Positions 56,734-64,000 of a DNA stretch of 64,000 nucleotides are shown here, piece after piece. The position numbers were made by a program, and so were the translations under genes. The DNA is from Platycnemis pennipes (taxonomy: Eukaryota; Arthropoda; Insecta; Odonata; Platycnemididae): NCBI GenBank assembly GCA_933228895.1, contig OW121852.1:129389544-129453543 (forward strand), in the 5' to 3' direction. The notes beneath the pieces were generated by a model, which saw nothing but the letters and a program-made list of their open reading frames with translations, searched no databases and was not told the DNA's origin. How positions within the stretch are numbered: position 1 is the stretch's first letter; the number at the start of each line of letters is the position of its first letter.

Positions 56734-57194
56734 TTACCAGGTATGTATTATCAATCAGGGAGAACACTTACTCCCAGGCAGGCAGGTGGTTTTCCGCACG
56801 TGGTCACTCCCTTATTTCAGTAACACTACGAAATGCAATGTGTATGCAGTGGAATTAGCTGCGGTAAGGATAGCAGGATTCCAGTGTGAATTTTTCAGTG
56901 GAAAATTGAATGGAGTCTTGGAGAAGTAAATCCAAAGGGCTCATTGGAGGATATCGATGCAAATAGAGAAGGCGTCACCTTCGATTATCGATTGCTGGTG
57001 GATGGGCGTTTGGGCCCATACCACGATCCCTGCCTTGGCGAATCGCCGCCCTGGCCTCGTGTCTAATTCGTTCCCTGCTGCGCACCGAGGGGTCATCTAA
57101 CTGCCTCCCCCCCTCCTTCCCCCCCCTGTCAACCCCCTCCCCCTGGAACGCTCATTTTATAGTCTCCCGTAGTCGTTTGCAGGGGAACATTTGC
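56734..57194. other. No gene; C-rich stretch
   Basis: GC content rises from about 57000, with C-rich runs at 57106-57142. No coding signature. Confidence 0.35.
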
Positions 57195-57209
57195 GTTGCC
57201 CATGGCAAC
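57195..57209. promoter_or_regulatory. Palindromic X-box (RFX-type) motif
   Basis: GTTGCCCATGGCAAC is a full inverted repeat of GTTGCC with a 3-bp spacer, the consensus of RFX factors that control ciliary genes. It lies in a locally GC-rich region (57000-57330). No gene could be attached to it. Confidence 0.5.
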
Positions 57210-58719
57210 GTGGCTACGCACGTCATAGCGGTCTCCTTGGAGCTATTAGTGCTTCCTGTACACGGACCGTCGCTCTCGTAGCGACCAATTACCGATCCGA
57301 GGCCTCCGAATGCTACGTTTGCCTCCAACTGCGATGCTTGTGCATCAATATTCATCGGTCACTGATGTTTTATTTGGCGAGAAACCTATTTATAGCGGTT
57401 GGGTCAGCTTTCAGCGATTTGACCTATCCCACGAAAAGGTATTTTGGTCCAGACTGGGAACTGTCACCCACTTGTTGAATTACCTAACGATCCCATGTAA
57501 TGAAACTAGTATTGTCATTCGGCACACGAAACGCTACACTTTGTTTTTTGAACCTTTTTACCACCGTAATACACCCAATGAATTGATAATGAAATGCCTG
57601 TAGAAGCACCCCGAACTTAGGAGGCTCCACCGAATTATGAAGTAGATGTCATTTTTGTGAAAATTTCAGGACACAAACCTTTTTTTGGCCCTTCTATCGA
57701 TTGGCAGTAAAATAATGAGGCTTATCCATCATATATTTGAAGAAAAAAGACGGTGAAAATCAGCAATTTTATGTGTGGTTATATGGCAGAGCATGGTTGT
57801 AGCAGTAAAATTTGCATATCAATATTGAAAAAAATAAATCGTTTGGACGAAAAATTAATATAAGATGCCCAATTTTATGTAGAAATTAGCATTGTAAAAA
57901 GTGTTGGCCTTGCCACTCTTGTTTAGATGATATTAATAAATGTTTGCTCGAAAAAAAGCAGAAAAATCTTAGTCACATGGAAGTGGTGCTACAGTATGTT
58001 GTTATCATTGGCAACGGTACTTTTGACGGAATGTATTTACAGGCCTATTTACTAACTTAATTTAGGAATATACCTTACCAAGGTCATTATTATATTTTTT
58101 AAGTAATTTAAATATTTCATTGGTTATGACATGGTGCAATTAATATCAATGCTTCCAAATGGTAGTAGCGTCATTGTTGCCAAACAAATTTCAAAAATAT
58201 CAATATTAATAAAATTCATACAAAGAGTTGTATTTGTAAGGGAATAGTTAAAAACTAAGTAAGAAAATAAGTAACCTAATTTAAAACACGTAAGAGCAGG
58301 AATGAGGATGTATTCTCATTGTGTAAATTAAACGTGGAAACAACACGTCAGTCATGATCCGAAGTCAAAATGAGTTAAAAGAGTTGTCGCCAAACACGTA
58401 TGTGCACTAAAGTTTATTTTGGAGATGTACCTAATGAAAAATGCGTTCAAATTAAATCTCACCACCACCGATGATCTTGGACAGAGTACAATACTTCTCA
58501 TGTCTCGTAAAACACATTTGTTTCGCATTTCCGAATACTTCATCTAATGTTTACTTCGTCATGAAGCCACGAATAAGAGTAAAAGCCTATATTTGATAAA
58601 AAAATAGAGAAATCGTAGATTTGCAAAATATTTTCAAAAAAGAGGCAAAAAATGTCTGTTCGACCCGAAGGTTTGTTTTAGGTAGGTGAGGGTAGAGCTA
58701 TTACGTACTATGTCGCGGG
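57210..58719. other. No recognised feature
   Basis: Two overlapping plus frames (57191-57478 and 57310-57603) have no motif. From 57650 the sequence is AT-rich and stop-rich. Confidence 0.4.
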
Positions 58720-58734
58720 AAATTCACACATTCC

Positions 58735-58752
58735 GGGCAGGGGGGGGGGGGC
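58735..58752. repeat. Poly-G run
   Basis: About 12 consecutive G residues (GCAGGGGGGGGGGGGCAG context). Confidence 0.8.
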
Positions 58753-58779
58753 AGTTTATTTACCCGGGCCACCCATGCA

Positions 58780-58940
58780 CCTCAGACATACAGGAAATTG
58801 AATCACGAGGATTTTAGCTGAGGGCGTCAAGAAAGACTTGGGCTCGGGGTTTGAACCCAGGACCCTCTTGCGGGTCGCAAGTGCCGAGACTTCCGGAACC
58901 CTAGCTCATTGCTCTACCCACTAGGCCACCACGATCCAAA
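58780..58940 (-). mobile_element. tRNA-derived SINE head
   Basis: On the minus strand TGGCCTAGTGGGTAGAGC (58928-58911) matches the A-box consensus and GGGTTCAAACC (58858-58848) the B box. The boxes are about 55 bp apart, longer than in most tRNAs because of an extra central segment. The body continues towards 58780. Confidence 0.6.
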
Positions 58941-60062
58941 TAAAAGGGTAATTGACAGAATTGAGCAATGGCACCTGTCTTAGCCGGTTGGCAATGCATT
59001 TTCTGTAAGAATCTTGAATGCCTCGATCAAGTGTATGAGGAGCGATAATAAAGATTCTAGGTCATTCTAGACTCCAAATGGAGCCTAGAACGACAAGAAT
59101 AAACCTTGGAGCAGGATAGAAGTGGAGTTATAAAATTAAGAGAAGCAAAATGAAATCGTATGCTGCACGTCGCAAAATTAAGAACGATGAGAGAATGTAT
59201 TCCACCTTTAACGTCTGGCAATTATTACTGGAGAACACTAATTTCAATAAAGAAAACGCTGCTTAACACACTCTCCTCTATTCTTTCTCTCTCCAAACCA
59301 TCAACAACCAAAAATCCCGCCACTTCACTCCCCCAGCAACCCACCAACATCTCCCAAACAAACAAAACAAATATCAGACGTTACACACCGGTGATTTTAC
59401 GTGCGCTTGATGTGTATTTCAATAACTTTGGGATACGGACTTGAGAAGAAGTGTGAAAAGGGGTTTGTTGTATCGATTCCGTGGGGGAGTGTAGAACTAT
59501 GAGGGAACAACTTCCAGCGCTATTTCCATTTCCCGCCCTCGTTTTCAAGCAGTAGACCAAGTAGCCGCCCGTAGCGCTGGCATCGCACATTTTCTCCAGT
59601 CCTCCTTGACGAGGGTCGCTCAGTGGCGCTGCCGACGGCCGGAGGGAGTGTGTGGAGATGCCTTGGATGCCTTGTCGCAGTTCAGCCTGTGCTCTCGGCC
59701 TTGACGGTGCCGCGAGTCACAACTGCCCCTGGAATTGAAACATCGAGAAAAAATTAAGCGTGGAATTAGAGTTAGCGTAGACTTAGTGAGAGATTCGAGA
59801 ACCCTACCGGCAACGGCTCGTACTAAAAAAGGCATGAAACCCGTCGTGAAAAGTTACGGAAAAATAAACGCGAGGATTAGCCGAATTTAATTAGCGTGAA
59901 ATTAAGTTAAAATCGCCGCGTCGTAGTCGTTTGTGTTAGCAACTTTCCTCAGTGTTTTGTTAACATTTGCAATGTATCATGGGAAGGAAACATCGCGAGA
60001 TAAATTTATTGCAATAGAAGTCTACTACCTACTTCCTTTTTCTTTAGATTTTTCTTTAGACT
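58941..60062. other. No recognised gene; GC-rich patch 59600-59720
   Basis: CpG-containing sequence at 59500-59860 with no supported ORF. It might be a promoter or the 5' UTR of a retroelement. Confidence 0.35.
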
Positions 60063-60363
60063 GTACGGCACAGGGGCGTCGAAACTATTTTCGCTGGGAG
60101 GAGCCAACCTTGAAAAGGGCCCGGCTCCTATAAAAAGGTTCTGTCTTCTATGAAAAGGGTAGGAGGGAGTAGAGAATGCATTCGGCTAAAAGAGCATATG
60201 AAGGTGGTAGAATATGTATCAGAAGGAAAAGGAAAACTGGAAACAAGTGAAGTTTAATTTTTATTAATGAAGACTACTCATTTCTCAAAGGCTCAAGGGA
60301 AATTCAGGGGGAAGGGGTCTTCGGCACACCCTGTCCCCCATTTCCGACGCCGCTGGTAAGGCA
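60063..60363. mobile_element. hAT-type MITE with 8-bp duplication
   Basis: The element 60071-60355 starts CAGGGGCGTCGAAA and ends with the complement of CAGCGGCGTCGGAAA. It is flanked by GTACGGCA (60063-60070) and GTAAGGCA (60356-60363), matching 7 of 8. The size is 285 bp and it is non-coding. Confidence 0.75.
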
Positions 60364-60627
60364 GTTTCCCTGCATATATGCCGATGGATTTACAGAAGCT
60401 TTCCGGAAGTGAACACTGAAGAATATGCTAAACCAGCATTCAATTAGTTCTGTGAAAATGACAGATAGATGGCGTCCAGTCCAAGCTAATTTCCTTTTTT
60501 TATTAATGCCCATTGGGCGTTAAGTTAATTTTACGTTTCGTACCTAAGTTAATTTCGCGTTACTTTTCTCTGTAAACAGTCCATTACAAACATTTGCAGG
60601 CACCCAGGATAAAAAATAGGAATCGTT
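60364..60627. other. No recognised feature
   Basis: Short interval between the MITE and a LINE copy. Confidence 0.35.
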
Positions 60628-61432
60628 TCATCTGCATCTACATATACACAATACCCTGAAAGCCACCACAAAGGTGTGTGGCAGGGGGTGAATTGTCATC
60701 AAACATGCGCTACATATCATGCATAAACGAGGATTAGCATTAATATATTAGTCTGAATTGCACTATTTAAAAAGATAAAACTAGCAAACTAAGAATGCAT
60801 AAACGTGCTGTTAGTTGGGTTACCTTCAAGTCATTATACCAACATACAACTACCTATGCTATGGATTGGTTCACTCGTATTGGATATATTTACCGCTATT
60901 CATAACCCGGAAGAAAACTAATTTGTTCATGTCAGTAACCTCTCTGGTATTGAATTGGGAATCATTGTCAGATCGCCGGTTGAAATTTATACTTGATCTC
61001 TTAAACAAATTGCAAGACCATATTTTCAGCGATGATGTTAAAAATATTTTGCGAACCCCAACTTACTATGGTAGACTGGACCATGATCACAAAATTAGAG
61101 AAATTGATTGCCGAACTGACAGATTCAAAATGTCCTTTTTTCCTCGTACAATTAGGGATATGAATAACGGTAAATATATCCAGTACGAGGGTAGCAATGG
61201 TTAACATTGGTAGCTGCATGTTGGTGTAAGGATTTAAAGCGAAACCAACTAACAGCATGTTTTTGAATGTTTGTTCTTCTATTTTTATCTTTTTTTAAAT
61301 AGTGAAGTGTAAAACAGTATATAAATACTAATCCTTTTCCATGTATGATATGTAGTGTATGGTTGGTGAGAATTCAACCCCTGCCACACACCTTTATGAT
61401 GACTTTTAGGGTATTATGTAGATGTAGATGGT
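60628..61432. mobile_element. LINE family A head-to-head pair
   Basis: 60628-60915 is minus-strand tail plus UTR. 60935-61432 is a plus-strand copy from NWESLSDRRLKFILDLLNKL through an open C-terminal frame (GKYIQYEGSNG) and UTR to a GTAGATGTAGATGG tail. Both outer ends are LINE 3' tails, so the pair is two insertions or a head-to-head join, not a simple twin-primed inversion. Confidence 0.85.
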
Positions 61433-62304
61433 AGTTTTAGATATGTTGGATCAGTTGGCATCAAAGACCGCGAATACCATGCATAATCTAATCTAATCTA
61501 ATATTATAAAAATTTTTTACTTCTCCAATTATGATAACCAGGATGCGAAAATAACCATTATATTGCATTTGATTAGTTGGCAAGATTTCTTAAGAGAATC
61601 GGAGATCTGGCATCGACGATGATGGTTGTTTACAAGAACATCTTCCTGTCACACCGCCTGCTCCGTTGCGTACAGCCATTAAGGTGTGTTGCACACTTTG
61701 CCGGCAGTCGCGTTTGTCACACCAAGAAGGAATCCTCCCTTCCGTGAAGTGGCTTCAGCGAGTCAGGGTGCAATACCCTATTCGCAACCGTGTGACGACC
61801 TCTTGTGTGGCATTTCCTGACTGCAGTAGGTCACCGTGTCAGTAATGCACATCACAAAGTATTGTGCTACGCTTGAACAATAACATCTCCCCTCTGATAC
61901 TCAAAATTTTCCTCATTTTCAATTTATGCGCTTATCGCGTCAGAAGTTTGTAGACTCACATTTGAGGCTTTAGATCTCTAAAAAGGATTAAGTAATGATG
62001 CAGTAGTAATAAAAAATGGACGTTTTGAGAGTCGGGAGGGAATCCACACCTTGAAAGTTTATAATAAAAACATGAAATGAAAAAAAGAATGTAAAGTGTT
62101 GTGCAAGAGTGAAGCATTTTTCATGATGTATTTAAAATTTCTACTCTCAAAATTTATTTACTTACGTTATTTTATTCAATTTACGAACTTGGTAAATTAA
62201 ACGCACCATATTATTTTATATCGATTTCTATATTTTTTGGAAACAAATGAGGAACAAAGGCAATTTGAATATTGGCAACGCCACACTATCATTATAAGCG
62301 TTGG
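61433..62304. other. No recognised feature
   Basis: It has a (TCTAA)n run at 61486-61503. The remainder lacks recognisable genes or repeats. Confidence 0.4.
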
Positions 62305-62615
62305 GTGTATCTACATCTAGACAACATTCTGAAAGTCACCATAATGGTAAATGGTGTTTACAAATCTTGCCGATTTTTGCTGCGCACTTTCCAGTTCGTT
62401 TTCTAAGGCTAATTCGTAAGGATCCCGTATACTGGTAGCGTATTCCAAATTTGGTCTTATGAGGTCAAAATAGCTAATTTCTCATATATGATCATCAACT
62501 TTGCCCAGTACTCTTTTGATGAATCGCAGTTTACGATTACATCCCAATTATTTTACGTAGAAGTTTACCCCAAGAAAGATCATGTGTCAGTCTTACTCCA
62601 AGATATTTAAAGTGT
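62305..62615 (-). mobile_element. LINE family A-like, old and internally deleted
   Basis: A degenerate tail motif is followed directly by ORF2 codons from the VKG/RFVN segment to the KYLGIRLTHDLSW segment. The UTR is missing. Its divergence is greater than in other A copies. Confidence 0.75.
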
Positions 62616-63256
62616 AGGGTTAAGGTGCCTTCACTTCACCTTCGTGTCAAAGAATATGAAATTCGATTTAAAATATTTTGGCACGTAAGTATTATGATGT
62701 TGATGAAATTGCGATGGAAGTTTTAAATGGAACATGGTAGTGTTTGCAGCGTTCTTACAAGTCGAATTAAAATTTCACTTGAAAAACTTAAAATTTCATG
62801 TGCGCCATGAACAAAGACATACTCGTCCTCTATCAAAATTTACAGCCATTTGTTCGTTTCGTATTTTTATCATAAACCACCAAATTGACGTTTTCCTCAT
62901 TCACTCGGAAAGAACAAGTCCATTTTTTCCATGACATACTGCTGAAGCTGACCTATAAGTAATTATAAAATACGTTTTTATCGAATCATTAAACTTGAAA
63001 CGAAATGATCTCTCGGCTGATATTCTTTGCGTGAAAATTGTTTCAACTCTTTTTGCGTTATGATGCGTCAACCTCGAGTACATACATTTCGCGTGGACAA
63101 TGGTATTCCATACCTGATCGCATGCAACCTTGCAGGTACCCTCAAAGGAATGACTTGAGGAGTTGCCCACCATATATGAGGTCATCAGTGTTCTGTAGTG
63201 TAAACTATCCCCATCGCCATCTATGTAGAGCAGACCTTTACCCACTGGGTTATGTT
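62616..63256. other. No recognised feature
   Basis: A 114-codon minus frame (63245-62901) has no motif and is probably fortuitous. Confidence 0.35.
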
Positions 63257-63556
63257 GTCATCTACATCTGTCTACATGTGTATAATACCCTGCAAGCCAC
63301 CATAAAGGTGTGTGGCAGCGGGTGAATTCTCACCAAACATGCACTACATATCATGCATAAAAAAAGGATTAATACTTGTATAGGTACTGTTCAAAACTAC
63401 GCTATTTAAAAAAAGATAAAAATAGCAAAGCAAGCATGCAAAAACATGCTGTTAGTTGGGTTAGCTTCAAGTCCTTATACCAACATGCAGCTACCAATGT
63501 TATCCATTGCTACACTCGTATTGGATATATTTACCGTCATTCATATCCCTAATTGT
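63257..63556 (-). mobile_element. LINE family A, 3' UTR
   Basis: CATCTACATCTGTCTACATG, GCAAGCCACCATAAAGGTGT and the full UTR, truncated in the last ORF2 codons. Confidence 0.85.
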
Positions 63557-63799
63557 CAATTGTCATTGGTAATTTATTTGGATAATTGTTATGGAGTGGC
63601 TTCCACCGACTCTCTATTTTCATTTGTCGAAAGGTGCATGCTCGGAGTTCTTTACATCCTGGATCTCATCAGCACCAAGTGGTATTGAACATCTATCTCC
63701 GTCATCCGAATTCTCTCATTCCAGGCCACACATTCATATTAATTTATTTCTTTCGAGCGGTCGAAACTCATTCAGGCGTGGCCTTGGTTTTAGCTCAAT

Positions 63800-64000
63800 A
63801 AAGGCTGTTTTACACGGTCGTTGATAGTGCGCAGGCTGTTGCGAGAACACTTGCGCAATAAATATTGCGCCGTGTAAAGTGACGACTCACGAGGACAGGC
63901 AGCGCCATTGCGCGAACGCTTGCGAGCAATTAGAATACGTTCTATCTGATACATGCGTTCGCCCAAGTTTGAAGTTTATTTTTCTCACTAGATGGTGCAG
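63800..64000. mobile_element. Left end of a TIR DNA element running off the window
   Basis: GGCTGTTTTACACGG at 63803 resembles a TIR of arthropod MITEs and is preceded by TAA, a possible 3-bp duplication. Internal inverted segments (CTTGCGCAATA / TATTGCGCCG, ACACGG / CCGTGT) follow. The right terminus is outside the window. Confidence 0.45.

Noticed and set aside
58848..58928. Functional tRNA gene (minus)
   Set aside because: A and B boxes are fine but an extra central segment and a non-matching acceptor stem argue for a SINE.

Overview
The window is eukaryotic nuclear DNA, almost certainly from an arthropod with a large, repeat-rich genome. It is AT-rich and gene-poor, and it holds dozens of copies of APE-type LINEs whose 3' ends carry (GTAGAT)n tails. 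It also holds a Copia element, Penelope-like, Tigger/pogo, hAT-like and Helitron-like DNA, tRNA-derived SINEs and a 151-bp tandem array. A hemimetabolous insect is possible, but the sequence does not settle the species.

The only host protein-coding sequence I can support is an exon at 31823-32125 (+) of a K+-dependent Na+/Ca2+ exchanger (SLC24/NCKX family). A GC-rich, TATA-containing region at about 21510-22600 lies 9 kb upstream on the same strand. It holds an ATG and a strong GTATGT donor whose phase fits the NCKX exon, so it may be the promoter and first exon of that gene (inference). Almost everything else reads as mobile-element sequence or intron/intergenic DNA.

Layout. 1-4178: LINE fragments around a GC-rich block with CRE and C/EBP-like sites. 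4179-8478: a Copia LTR retrotransposon with identical 185-bp LTRs and a CTATT target duplication. It sits inside the endonuclease region of a minus-strand LINE that resumes at 8484. 8557-12581: a SINE, then two adjacent Helitron-like elements, the second containing a 1.4-kb TIR element. 12700-21505: LINE copies, a hAT-type MITE, the 151-bp array and a degenerate minisatellite. 21510-22600: the GC-rich promoter-like region. 22676-26012: fragments of another LINE clade and an inverted repeat. 28170-31702: a mosaic of LINE families A, B and C. 31823-32125: the NCKX exon. 33862-35508: a long LINE A copy with a readable RT. 35935-38677: Penelope-like and Tigger/pogo remnants. 39735-41245: overlapping inverted repeats. 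43090-44205: a 1.1-kb near-palindrome. 44768-64000: scattered LINE A and B pieces, a palindromic Penelope-like end, a 101-nt hairpin, a hAT-type MITE and an X-box motif.

LINE families. Family A (tail motif with CCATAAAGG) and family B (tail motif with CCGCGAGGG) encode related but distinct ORF2 C-termini. Family C is seen once. All three share the terminal GCAAGCCACC motif and the GTAGAT-type tail. Almost all copies are 5'-truncated and many lie in inverted pairs.
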